7,375 nt of DNA. Origin: Anaerolineae bacterium (GTDB lineage: Bacteria > Chloroflexota > Anaerolineae > UBA4142). Under the pieces are notes generated by a model that saw only the letters and a program-made list of their open reading frames with translations, was not told the DNA's origin and made no database searches. Of the stretch, positions 1 to 5,682 are shown in pieces. Each line of letters begins with the position of its first letter. Position 1 is the stretch's first letter. Position numbers and translations under genes: made by a program. Location: the NCBI GenBank assembly GCA_027457205.1, contig DAIDTM010000268.1, positions 1-7,375 of the forward strand, written 5' to 3'.

Positions 1-526
1 CGGTTGGACTGCCGCGAATTTCCCATTCCTCTTCGACAATGTTCCTTTCGTCCACGATCAGTTCCAGCGGCGTTTCGATAATCTCGACGACCTCGCCTGG
101 CTCTGGCGTGACCGCGGGATGCGCCGGCGTCGCCGCGACGAACGCCGTCACGCGGAAACCACTGACCGGAATATACACCGGCGTCAGTGGACCATCGATC
201 ATCTCGACGCGCGTCGGATCGATGCTCAATTCTTCGCATGTCTCGCGTACGGCGGTCTGCGCCAGCGATTCGCCGGCTTCCTGCGCGCCGCCGGGCAGCG
301 AAATTTGCCCCTTGTGATTCTCGACCGTATCCGTGCGCCGCGTCAAAAAGAAATTCAAACCATCTGCGCCGGGGAAGAGCAAAATCAAAACCCCCGCCTC
401 TTTCGGTTGAATCTCCGGCGGGAGTGGGTAGACATCGCCTGGGCGCGGGTGAGGCGACATGCGAATTTGGGCGCGCCGCCCCGGGCGCGGCAGCGCCAGC
501 GCGCGTCGAACATCATCCAGAGTCAC
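1..526 (-). CDS. Nudix hydrolase, CoA-pyrophosphatase-like (partial, C-terminus beyond left edge)
   Basis: This frame runs leftward from a GTG at 524-526 and stays open to the window edge, giving 175 visible residues. The Nudix box spans residues 80-102 (GAQEAGESLAQTAVRETCEE followed by LSI). It fits G-x5-E-x7-RE-U-x-EE-x-G-U except that Ser replaces the last Gly and Thr stands at the first hydrophobic position. Just before it, the TRRT and HKGQISLPGG segments match the CoA-pyrophosphatase (NudL/YeaB-like) branch, whose members hydrolyse CoA and related nucleotide diphosphates using Mg2+ bound by the box glutamates. The N-terminus (LDDVRRAL...RP...Q.RM.P.PRPG) also fits that branch. An in-frame stop lies just upstream of the GTG, so no earlier start is possible. 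An ATG at 460 would lose conserved N-terminal sequence. No Shine-Dalgarno is seen, but a promoter points at the GTG itself. The fold is certain; the substrate is inferred. Confidence 0.92.
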   Translation of the reverse strand, partial: MTLDDVRRALALPRPGRRAQIRMSPHPRPGDVYPLPPEIQPKEAGVLILLFPGADGLNFFLTRRTDTVENHKGQISLPGGAQEAGESLAQTAVRETCEELSIDPTRVEMIDGPLTPVYIPVSGFRVTAFVAATPAHPAVTPEPGEVVEIIETPLELIVDERNIVEEEWEIRGSPT

Positions 527-532
527 AGGCGC

Positions 533-561
533 ATTTTACTGTAAACCCCGCGCTTGGTCAA
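533..561 (-). promoter_or_regulatory. sigma70-type promoter of the Nudix gene
   Basis: On the minus strand TTGACC (556-561) and TAAAAT (533-538) are separated by exactly 17 bases. The predicted transcription start falls on or within a base or two of position 526, the first base of the GTG start codon. This supports the GTG and suggests a leaderless or nearly leaderless mRNA, which fits the lack of a ribosome binding site. Confidence 0.6.
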
Positions 562-566
562 GCGCG
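549..566. promoter_or_regulatory. perfect dyad overlapping the -35 box, possible operator
   Basis: CGCGCTTG and CAAGCGCG form two perfect 8-base arms separated by GT. The dyad covers the -35 hexamer of the Nudix promoter, a position where a bound dimeric repressor would block RNA polymerase. No regulator gene is next to it, so an operator role is inferred from position and symmetry only. Confidence 0.4.
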
Positions 567-620
567 ATCCGCCCGCGTCTGGTGGTTATTCACATCTCCC
601 GCAGAGATGCGGATGACTGT

Positions 621-677
621 GGCATGGCTGTGGCGAACTACGCCACCGCCATGCGCCACAGCCACGCCGAGTTTTTT
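621..677 (+). terminator. orphan terminator-like hairpin with T6 tract
   Basis: Bases 621-635 pair with 654-668 (15 positions, one mismatch, 18-base loop). Six T follow at 672-677 on the plus strand, which is the layout of an intrinsic terminator. A competing smaller hairpin, GTGGCG (630-635) with CGCCAC (641-646), would use part of the same left arm. No plus-strand gene is recognisable upstream, since the DNA to the left encodes the Nudix protein on the other strand. It may insulate the promoter at 751 from antisense transcription, end an unannotated RNA, or be a chance or mobile repeat. Confidence 0.4.
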
Positions 678-680
678 ACA

Positions 681-715
681 TTTTGGTTTCTCTGCGATCT
701 CTGTGTCTCCGGTGA
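681..715. repeat. low-complexity TCTCTG-rich stretch, possible dispersed repeat remnant
   Basis: The stretch contains TTTCTCTGCGATCTCTGTGT followed by CTCCGGTGA. It resembles the intergenic CTCTG/TGTCTC phrases that recur in several environmental bacterial genomes. Only one copy lies in this window, so its repeat status rests on recollection of such elements and cannot be shown here. Confidence 0.25.
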
Positions 716-750
716 ACGAGCAATGTATGCAATCACCATGTCCGCGCCGA

Positions 751-779
751 TTGACGCGGACGGATGATTGCGCTACAAT
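751..779 (+). promoter_or_regulatory. strong sigma70-type promoter of the small helical protein gene
   Basis: TTGACG (751-756) and TACAAT (774-779) are separated by exactly 17 bases; each differs from consensus at one position. The predicted start near 786 coincides with the Shine-Dalgarno sequence GAGGTG at 786-791, so the 5' leader would be only about 11 bases. Confidence 0.65.
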
Positions 780-796
780 CGGTCCGAGGTGAAAAA

Positions 797-1036
797 ATGC
801 CAACTCCTAATCCTCAAATCGCGGAAGAGTTGCGTCAGGCGAAAGAAGAATTGGCGCGGCTCAAAGCCGAAAAACTGCGCCTCTATCCGCCCGACCCGCA
901 TCCGTTCGTGGAACCTAGCCGCTATCCGCGCGACTATACGCCAGAACAGATTCAGTATCGCAATCAACTGATCGCGCAGATCGAGGAATTGGAACGACGC
1001 ATCGACGACCTTGAAGACCGGCTCTATTCGACGTAA
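797..1036 (+). CDS. small two-helix (coiled-coil) protein of unknown function
   Basis: The 79-residue protein is highly charged. Two heptad-like helices are evident: residues about 6-29 (IAEELRQAKEELARLKAEKL) and about 49-77 (PEQIQYRNQLIAQIEELERR continuing to DLEDRL). A Pro/Tyr-rich turn at about 30-48 (YPPDPHPF, YPRDYTPEQ) joins them, suggesting an antiparallel helical hairpin or a small oligomer. There is no signal peptide, membrane segment or cysteine, so it is probably cytoplasmic. The ATG at 797 is chosen because GAGGTG sits 5 bases upstream and a near-consensus promoter lies before that; an in-frame start further upstream would precede the predicted transcript start. I do not recognise a family. 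A structural or scaffold role is possible but unsupported. Confidence 0.78.
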   Translation: MPTPNPQIAEELRQAKEELARLKAEKLRLYPPDPHPFVEPSRYPRDYTPEQIQYRNQLIAQIEELERRIDDLEDRLYST

Positions 1037-1151
1037 GCCGCGGCAAGCGCCTCATTGCGTTTTCGCTCCGCTCGTCTCTTCATTCACACTGATCTTCCTC
1101 CCGGTTGCACGCGCGCTAATGGCTGAACGCGCGCCTAGTATCCCTTTCCCA

Positions 1152-1180
1152 TTGTGGTTGACCATCCCGTAAGATATATT
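1152..1180 (+). promoter_or_regulatory. candidate promoter of the first lipoprotein gene
   Basis: TATATT (1175-1180) matches the -10 consensus at five of six positions. A weak -35, TTGTGG (1152-1157), lies 17 bases upstream. Transcription would start near 1187, within the base of the leader hairpin. A TTGACG closer to the gene (1248-1253) has no convincing -10 partner at normal spacing. Confidence 0.35.
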
Positions 1181-1184
1181 GGAT

Positions 1185-1216
1185 GAGACACCGGTACTAG
1201 TCTGTACCGGCGTCTC
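1185..1216 (+). promoter_or_regulatory. leader stem-loop upstream of the first lipoprotein gene
   Basis: Bases 1185-1197 pair with 1204-1216 (12 of 13 positions, one A-C mismatch) around a 6-base loop. A second small hairpin, CTGCC/GGCAG (1216-1220 with 1226-1230), directly abuts it. No T-run follows on either strand, so it is not a normal intrinsic terminator. It sits at the predicted 5' end of the mRNA and could stabilise the transcript or bind a regulator; the role is inferred. The rest of the 1037-1298 spacer shows no gene. Confidence 0.5.
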
Positions 1217-1287
1217 TGCCTGTCTGGCAGTCACCAAAAAAAGTTTATTGACGCAGAATTCAAAGATTCGATCTGCGCCACATTCCA

Positions 1288-1294
1288 GAGGAGG
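1288..1294 (+). promoter_or_regulatory. ribosome binding site fixing the GTG start
   Basis: GAGGAGG, a near-perfect Shine-Dalgarno, ends 4 bases before the GTG at 1299. The overlapping ATG at 1297 is followed at once by a TGA and cannot be the start. This decides the lipoprotein start in favour of the GTG, although the frame is open further upstream. Confidence 0.8.
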
Positions 1295-1298
1295 AAAT

Positions 1299-2387
1299 GT
1301 GAACAAGTTCATTGTCTCGGCAATCATGCTCGTGCTGGTTCTCTCTTTGATTGCCGCGTGCTCGTCTGCGCCAACCCCTGCGCCGACCGCTCCCGCGCCA
1401 ACGCAAGCTGCACCGTCGGTCGTGCCGCCCGTTGCCGCGCCAACCAACCCGCCGCCGCCGACCGCGCAGGCAACGGCAGTCCCGCCCACCGCGGTTCCAC
1501 CGACCGCCGTGCCACCCACCGCCGCGCCGTCAGCAACACCGGCGCCGCCGACCGCCGCGCCGTCGAATACGCCAACTCCGCCGCCAACGGTGCAGCCGGG
1601 ACTGTACGTGAGCGCGCTGCGACTGACGCCGGCGCAGCCCGCGTTCAATCAAAACATTGCCTTCGCTCCCACCTTCGTCAATGCGACCGGTACCGTGCAG
1701 AACTTTACGTGGAAAGTTTACATCTGGCGGGCAGACACCGTCACCAAGACTGACAACGAGACTAGCGCGCAGTTGACCGCTTTCCCGGCGGGAGTGAGCA
1801 GTTTTACGTCACTCGGTTCTTATCGATATGGCGCCACCGGCTATCAGTGCGAGTACTTTTTCGCGCGCGTGGGCTGGCTGGATGCGAATAACAAAGTCAC
1901 CTACTTTACCAAACCGGATGGAACGGATTTCAATCAGGGTTTCAAGATCTGCGATATCAACATCATTCCAACCAACGTGCCGCCGACCGCCGCCTCTACA
2001 GCGGTGCCGCCGACACCCGGTCCTGGTTTGTTCGTCACCAACTTGCGCTTGCAACCGTCCGGCACGCCGCAGCACTTTATGCCCACAACGTTCTTCGCGA
2101 CGTTCCAGAACACAACTACCACAGTCCAGAACTTTACGTGGCGCGTCTATATCTATAGAGCAGATACGCCGAACAAGTCCAACATCGAGACCACAAATCT
2201 CTTGACCGCTTTCCCGGTAGGCACCGAAGAAGTCCAGTCGTTGGGCACCTTCACGTATGGCGCCACCGGCAATCCGTGCGATTACTTTTTCGCGCGCGTT
2301 GGCTGGATCGACGCGAACAACAAGATCACCTTCTTCACGACGCCGGACGGCCAAGTGTATCAAAAGGGCTTTCAGGTTTGCAACTGA
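1299..2387 (+). CDS. putative lipoprotein with two copies of a cysteine-pair module (paralogue A)
   Basis: The 362-residue protein starts MNKFIVSAIM and has a hydrophobic signal ending in the lipobox IAAC. Cys21 is the predicted lipidated residue, which would anchor it to the outer face of the membrane. Residues 22-100 form a Pro/Thr/Ala stalk with three exact TAVPP units at 59-73. Two homologous modules follow: 101-219 (GLYVSALRL... to C218) and 243-362 (GLFVTNLRL... to C361), joined by a second short Pro/Thr linker. Each has VQNFTW, a YI-x-RAD stretch, TAFP-x-G, YGATG, FFARVGW, D-ANNK and PDG. Apart from Cys21 the only cysteines are 184/218 and 327/361, each pair 34 apart, so one disulfide per module is likely. 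The alternating hydrophobic pattern suggests a beta-sandwich (CARDB- or Ig-like), but I cannot name a family. The GTG start follows a strong ribosome binding site. Ligand and function are unknown. Confidence 0.88.
   Translation: MNKFIVSAIMLVLVLSLIAACSSAPTPAPTAPAPTQAAPSVVPPVAAPTNPPPPTAQATAVPPTAVPPTAVPPTAAPSATPAPPTAAPSNTPTPPPTVQPGLYVSALRLTPAQPAFNQNIAFAPTFVNATGTVQNFTWKVYIWRADTVTKTDNETSAQLTAFPAGVSSFTSLGSYRYGATGYQCEYFFARVGWLDANNKVTYFTKPDGTDFNQGFKICDINIIPTNVPPTAASTAVPPTPGPGLFVTNLRLQPSGTPQHFMPTTFFATFQNTTTTVQNFTWRVYIYRADTPNKSNIETTNLLTAFPVGTEEVQSLGTFTYGATGNPCDYFFARVGWIDANNKITFFTTPDGQVYQKGFQVCN
1473..1517 (+). repeat. three tandem TAVPP-coding 15-base units
   Basis: Three in-frame units encode TAVPP-TAVPP-TAVPP in the stalk of lipoprotein A; the next unit has decayed to TAAPS. 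Codons differ between units, so the copies are not very recent at DNA level. Such repeats can change stalk length by slippage or recombination. Confidence 0.6.
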
Positions 2388-2412
2388 ACCAGTCCGCTTG
2401 ATCGTATAATCC

Positions 2413-2450
2413 GTGGGGCAGGAGCAAATCGACAATGGCTCCTGCCCCAC
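2413..2450. terminator. 13-bp perfect hairpin after lipoprotein A, no U-tract
   Basis: GTGGGGCAGGAGC (2413-2425) pairs perfectly with GCTCCTGCCCCAC (2438-2450) around a 12-base loop, 25 bases after the stop codon. It lacks a T-run on both strands, so it may work as a transcript-end stabiliser, a non-canonical terminator or a repetitive element. Its GGGRCAGGAG core recurs in the terminator at 4221-4252. A perfect but unpaired -10 motif, TATAAT, lies just before it at 2405-2410 without a -35 box. Confidence 0.5.
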
Positions 2451-2478
2451 TCGCGTCCGCCGCGCGTCGCGTGCGCCC

Positions 2479-2506
2479 TTGACGCAAATCGAAACCGTGC
2501 TATGAT
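2479..2506 (+). promoter_or_regulatory. sigma70-type promoter of the second lipoprotein gene
   Basis: TTGACG (2479-2484) and TATGAT (2501-2506) are separated by 16 bases; each hexamer differs from consensus at one position. The start would be near 2513, giving a leader of about 36 bases that includes the ribosome binding site AGGAG at 2540-2544. The second lipoprotein therefore probably has its own transcript. Confidence 0.6.
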
Positions 2507-2548
2507 AGCGGTCGCTTCATTCCCCATCACCAGACTCACAGGAGAATA

Positions 2549-3571
2549 ATGAGAAAAGGGATCATTCTTCTCGTTTCACTTGCGCTGATCGTACTCGCCG
2601 CCGCGTGCACCACAACACCCACCTCGCCGGCGCAACCGACCGCGCCGCGCATCGCTGCGTCGACGCCGGCAGCCGTCCCTTCAGACACGCCCGCCGCGTC
2701 AGCGACAACCGCGCTATCGCCATCCGTCGCGCCGACCACGCCAATCCCGACCTCCACACCCGCGCCGCCAACGCCGGTCATTCCCGCTGGGCTGTACATC
2801 ACCAGTCTGGACATCGTCCCAGATCCGCCGACGCGCGGCGCGCACTTGTTGTTTTATGCAACCTTCGCAAATACCACCGGCATTGTCCAGAATTTTCGCT
2901 GGATCGTTTATCTGTATCGATCCGACAATCCACTCACGTCGTTTGGCGAAACGACTGTGACGATGAGTTCGCTGCCGCTGGGCGCGCAGACGGAGCAATC
3001 GCTCGGCTTTTGGAAGCTGCCGCTCGGCGGACCGTGCGAGAATTTCGTCGCGCGCGTCGCGTGGCTCGATCAAAACAATCAGAGCACGCCGTTCCTGCGT
3101 CCTGACGGTCAAGTGTTCGAAAAGCCCATCACCGTCTGCGCGCCATCCGACTTGCCAACGGCAACGCCCGCGCTTCCAAGTCAGCCCACGCCAATCCCGA
3201 CTCCACCGCCTGGACTGTTTGTTACCGATTTGCGAACCGACCCGAACCCACCAACGCGCGGATCGGACGTTACCTTCTATCCTACCTTTTCCAATACGAC
3301 CAACGCCGTCCAGAATTATCGCTGGACGATATACATTTCCACAGCGGTGGACCCGGCGCACCGGATCAGCGAGACGAGCACCCTTCAGACCGCGTTCCCG
3401 GTTGGCGTTTCCGAACAAAAATCGCTTGGCTCGTGGAAAGCGCCGGTGATCGGACCTTGCGAGGATTTTCTGGCGCGCGTGGTCTGGTTCGACCAGTACA
3501 ACCGAGCCAATCAATTCATCAAACCAGATGGCAGCGGATCCGAGAAAACATTGACGGTGTGCCCGCCGTAG
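2549..3571 (+). CDS. putative lipoprotein with two copies of the cysteine-pair module (paralogue B)
   Basis: The 340-residue protein starts MRKGIILLVS and has the signal end VLAAAC, so Cys20 is the predicted lipid anchor. Residues 21-80 are a Thr/Pro/Ala stalk. Module 1 spans 81-198 and module 2 spans 222-339, with a Pro/Thr linker between. Both share PDPPTRG or PNPPTRG, QN-[FY]-RW, a GETT or SETS segment, SLG-x-WK, GPCE, ARV-x-W and the final TVC. Cysteines occur only at 20, 163, 197, 304 and 338; both module pairs are 34 apart, as in paralogues A and C. The two B modules resemble each other more than they resemble those of A. The ATG follows AGGAG by 4 bases. It is probably exposed on the cell surface, with unknown ligand. 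An adhesion-type or CARDB/Ig-like fold is an inference from pattern only. Confidence 0.88.
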   Translation: MRKGIILLVSLALIVLAAACTTTPTSPAQPTAPRIAASTPAAVPSDTPAASATTALSPSVAPTTPIPTSTPAPPTPVIPAGLYITSLDIVPDPPTRGAHLLFYATFANTTGIVQNFRWIVYLYRSDNPLTSFGETTVTMSSLPLGAQTEQSLGFWKLPLGGPCENFVARVAWLDQNNQSTPFLRPDGQVFEKPITVCAPSDLPTATPALPSQPTPIPTPPPGLFVTDLRTDPNPPTRGSDVTFYPTFSNTTNAVQNYRWTIYISTAVDPAHRISETSTLQTAFPVGVSEQKSLGSWKAPVIGPCEDFLARVVWFDQYNRANQFIKPDGSGSEKTLTVCPP

Positions 3572-3592
3572 TAAAGTATTGGACACAGACCA

Positions 3593-3618
3593 ACACTGAA
3601 CAATCAGTGTCCTATTTT
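3593..3618 (+). terminator. weak hairpin with TATTTT tail between lipoproteins B and C
   Basis: ACACTGA (3593-3599) pairs perfectly with TCAGTGT (3604-3610) around a 4-base loop, followed by CCTATTTT. The stem is short and only partly GC, so termination would be incomplete and gene C may be transcribed by read-through from B. The right arm can also pair with GGACAC at 3581-3586, giving an alternative fold. A TTGACG at 3551-3556 inside the end of B lacks a good -10, so a separate promoter for C is uncertain. Confidence 0.35.
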
Positions 3619-3631
3619 CGGGAGCAGTCAA

Positions 3632-4198
3632 ATGAAAAACACCATACTAATAATCGCCGGACTAACGCTAATGCTGCTGACGATTGCAGCGTGCAGCGCT
3701 GCGCCCGCGTCGACGCAAGCCCCGCCCACTGCCGCGCCACAAGCAACCGCGACGACCGCGCAGGCAACAGCAGTCCCGCCGACGAACGCCGCGCCCACGG
3801 CAACCACCGCGCCGGCAACAAATGCCGTGCCGCCCGGGCTGTATGTGACCAGCATGCGACTAGACCCGCCTCAGCCCACTCACACCCAGTCCATATCGTT
3901 TTATGTGTCATTCTTAAACACGGCGAGCGGCGACCAGAACGTGAAATGGGTCATCCTTATTTATCGAGCGGATAATCCAACCCGGTCGTTTAGCCAGACT
4001 GCCGTCAATCAAACGGCGTTCTCACCGGGAGCCACTGCCGATTTCGCCGCGCCCGGCAGTTTCAAACTCGGCTCCACCGGCAACGCTTGCGACTTTTTCT
4101 TCGCACGGGTCGATCAGATCGACGCCAACAACAAGGGAACAGATATGACGACGCCAGATGGGAAAACGTTCGAAAAAGGCTTCACCATCTGCCAATAG
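3632..4198 (+). CDS. putative lipoprotein with one cysteine-pair module (paralogue C)
   Basis: The 188-residue protein starts MKNTILIIAG and has a signal ending TIAAC; Cys21 is the predicted lipidated residue. A Thr/Ala/Pro stalk covers 22-68. One module covers 69-188: GLYVTSMRLDPPQPT, FYVSFLNT, QNVKW, LIYRADNP, a TAF-x-PG segment, LGSTGNACDFFFARV, DANNK, TTPDG and a final FTICQ. The only other cysteines are 153 and 187, again 34 apart. Its C-terminal half (STGNACDFFFARV, DANNK, TTPDG) is closer to the modules of A than to those of B. The residues WL/WI before DANN in A are replaced by QI. GGGAG at 3620-3624 lies 7 bases before the ATG. It is the shortest family member in the cluster; the function is unknown. 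Confidence 0.87.
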   Translation: MKNTILIIAGLTLMLLTIAACSAAPASTQAPPTAAPQATATTAQATAVPPTNAAPTATTAPATNAVPPGLYVTSMRLDPPQPTHTQSISFYVSFLNTASGDQNVKWVILIYRADNPTRSFSQTAVNQTAFSPGATADFAAPGSFKLGSTGNACDFFFARVDQIDANNKGTDMTTPDGKTFEKGFTICQ

Positions 4199-4211
4199 AA
4201 TCGCCGGAGAC

Positions 4212-4260
4212 AAAATAGAAAAACGGGACAGGAGATTATGCCTGTCCCGTTTCCTATTTG
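4212..4260. terminator. bidirectional intrinsic terminator between converging genes
   Basis: A perfect 12-bp stem pairs 4221-4232 (AAACGGGACAGG) with 4241-4252 (CCTGTCCCGTTT) around an 8-base loop. Read on the minus strand the stem ends in five T followed by CTATTTTG, a strong terminator for the VWA gene, which stops at 4271. Read on the plus strand it ends TTTCCTATTTG, weaker but adequate for lipoprotein C, which stops at 4198. ATAG (4215-4218) and CTAT (4254-4257) can extend the stem across a small internal loop. Confidence 0.82.
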
Positions 4261-4270
4261 ACGATTCCGC

Positions 4271-5668
4271 TCATCGCGTATCAAACAATCGATCTACCGC
4301 TTCCGCCAGCTGCGCGAGATTACCCACTTCGTGCGCGGCATCGCACAGCGGCATGTACTGCAACATATCGCTGTCGCCGCTGCCCCAGATGCGCGGGTTT
4401 TCCGGATTGAGCCAGACCACTTTGCGCGCGCGCTTTTTTATTTCCTGGAACGCGTCGAGGCGTGGATTGAGAAAGTTGTTGCGTCCATCGCCGAGGACAA
4501 TCACCGTCGTGCGATGATCGACCGTGTCCAGAAAATCCTTGCAGAAATGCGCGAGCGAAAATCCGAGGTTGGTGTTGTAATAGCCCGGCGGGTTGTGATC
4601 GAGCACGCGCTCCACCGCGGTTTCGGGACGATGCTGCGCGAATTCGGCGCTCACATCGACGATGTCGTCGATAAAGACGAAACTGCGCGCGCTGTGGATT
4701 TGGTCCTGCAACTCGTACACCAGCCGCAGCATAAACTCGACGACCGGGCGCACCGAGGTCGACACGTCGCAGATCAGTACGAGTTTGGGCTTGAGATGCC
4801 GCCGCTTGTGCTGCAACTCGATCGGCACGCTGGCGTGGCGCAGATTCGTCCGGATCGTCCGCTTGGCGTCTAGCACGCCGCGTTTACCGCGCCGCTGGCG
4901 CAGCGCCGCGCGCGACCGCAAGCGCGCGGCGAGCCGCCGCACCTGGTTCCGCAATTCCGCGATCTCGCGCTCGCCCAGCGAGCTGAACGCGCGCTGCATC
5001 AGATCGGGACCGCGGATGGGCTGGCGCTCGCGCGGATTCTCCGTCGCGTTCTGCGCGATCCGCGCGCCAACGTACTGGCTCATCTGTTCCTGCAAAGCGC
5101 GCGCGTTCTCCGCGGCGATCTGCGCGAGCCGGCGGAGCGTCTCGCGGCTCATCCCCATCTCTTCCAGTTTCTGGATGAGCTGTTCCATCAGCTCCTGGAA
5201 TTCTTCGTCCATTCCTAGCTGGCGCATCATCCGCTGCGTGAGCCACGATTGTTGGTATGGATGCCGCGCGAGCGGCACGCCCGCCTGATTCGCCATCTGC
5301 TCCAACTCTTCGCGCGTGGGATTCGCGCCTTCCAGTAGATACCGCATTAGCTGCCGCATCTTTTCGTTGTCGCCGAGGAGATCGCGCATCGCGTCCTTGA
5401 GCCGTTGCATATCGTCAGGCGACAACTCCTCGTCCGGATTCGTCAACGGCGGACCGCCGCTGCCAAAGTACAACGGGAAGAGCTTCTCGAACGCAGGCAC
5501 ATCGACCGAGTCTTTGACGAGCGTCGTCCGCAGCGCGGAACGAAACAGGTCGCGGTCGCCGATGCCGAGTTGTTCTATCGCGCGGAACGCGTCCGCGCTT
5601 TCCGCGAGACTCACGCGCACGCCCGCCGCGCGCAAGCCCGCGATAAATTCGACGATTCGTTGATCCAT
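4271..5668 (-). CDS. CoxE-like VWA domain protein
   Basis: The 465-residue soluble protein has an N-terminal helical region (1-75, containing VSLAESADAFRAI), a Met/Gln/Glu-rich helical middle (about 80-215) and an Arg-rich segment (about 240-295, with RRGKRGVLDAKRTIR). The VWA domain follows from about 295. The MIDAS metal-site residues are visible as D301-x-S303-x-S305 (in DVSTSV), T366 in YYNTNLG and D394 in GDGRNN. The signatures VIVLGDGRNN, VVWLNPE and WGSGDSDM match CoxE-family proteins, which work with a MoxR/CoxD-type AAA+ ATPase, for example in CO-dehydrogenase maturation. That partner is the next gene upstream, 82 bp away. The usual DxSGSM reads DVSTSV here, but all metal ligands remain. 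The upstream GGGG is only a weak ribosome binding site. No CoxMSL-like client gene is in the window, so the target is unknown. Confidence 0.9.
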   Translation of the reverse strand: MDQRIVEFIAGLRAAGVRVSLAESADAFRAIEQLGIGDRDLFRSALRTTLVKDSVDVPAFEKLFPLYFGSGGPPLTNPDEELSPDDMQRLKDAMRDLLGDNEKMRQLMRYLLEGANPTREELEQMANQAGVPLARHPYQQSWLTQRMMRQLGMDEEFQELMEQLIQKLEEMGMSRETLRRLAQIAAENARALQEQMSQYVGARIAQNATENPRERQPIRGPDLMQRAFSSLGEREIAELRNQVRRLAARLRSRAALRQRRGKRGVLDAKRTIRTNLRHASVPIELQHKRRHLKPKLVLICDVSTSVRPVVEFMLRLVYELQDQIHSARSFVFIDDIVDVSAEFAQHRPETAVERVLDHNPPGYYNTNLGFSLAHFCKDFLDTVDHRTTVIVLGDGRNNFLNPRLDAFQEIKKRARKVVWLNPENPRIWGSGDSDMLQYMPLCDAAHEVGNLAQLAEAVDRLFDTR

Positions 5669-5682
5669 CGTAACCCCATTTT

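Noticed and set aside
39..792. Several plus-strand open frames of 92 to 201 residues in the first 800 bases
   Set aside because: They overlap the Nudix frame on the other strand, are Arg- or Ser-rich with no domain signs, and have no ribosome binding sites or promoters.
558..803. Minus-strand open frame of 81 residues in the divergent spacer
   Set aside because: It overlaps the promoter and start of the small helical protein gene and covers the hairpin and low-complexity stretch; no start signals support it.
1248..1276. TTGACG at 1248 as the -35 box of the lipoprotein A promoter
   Set aside because: At 15 to 18 bases spacing there is no sequence resembling TATAAT.
1179..1298. N-terminal extension of lipoprotein A from a TTG at 1179
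   Set aside because: The extension would bury the signal peptide and lipobox and ignore the strong GAGGAGG site before the GTG at 1299.
2405..2410. Perfect TATAAT after lipoprotein A as a promoter of a small RNA
   Set aside because: There is no -35 hexamer at suitable spacing and no extended -10; the predicted start would lie inside the hairpin arm.
1809..3631. Long minus-strand frames opposite lipoproteins A and B (213 and 305 residues)
   Set aside because: They are Arg-rich complements of the repeated GC-rich coding sequence and repeat because the modules repeat; there is no start context or domain.
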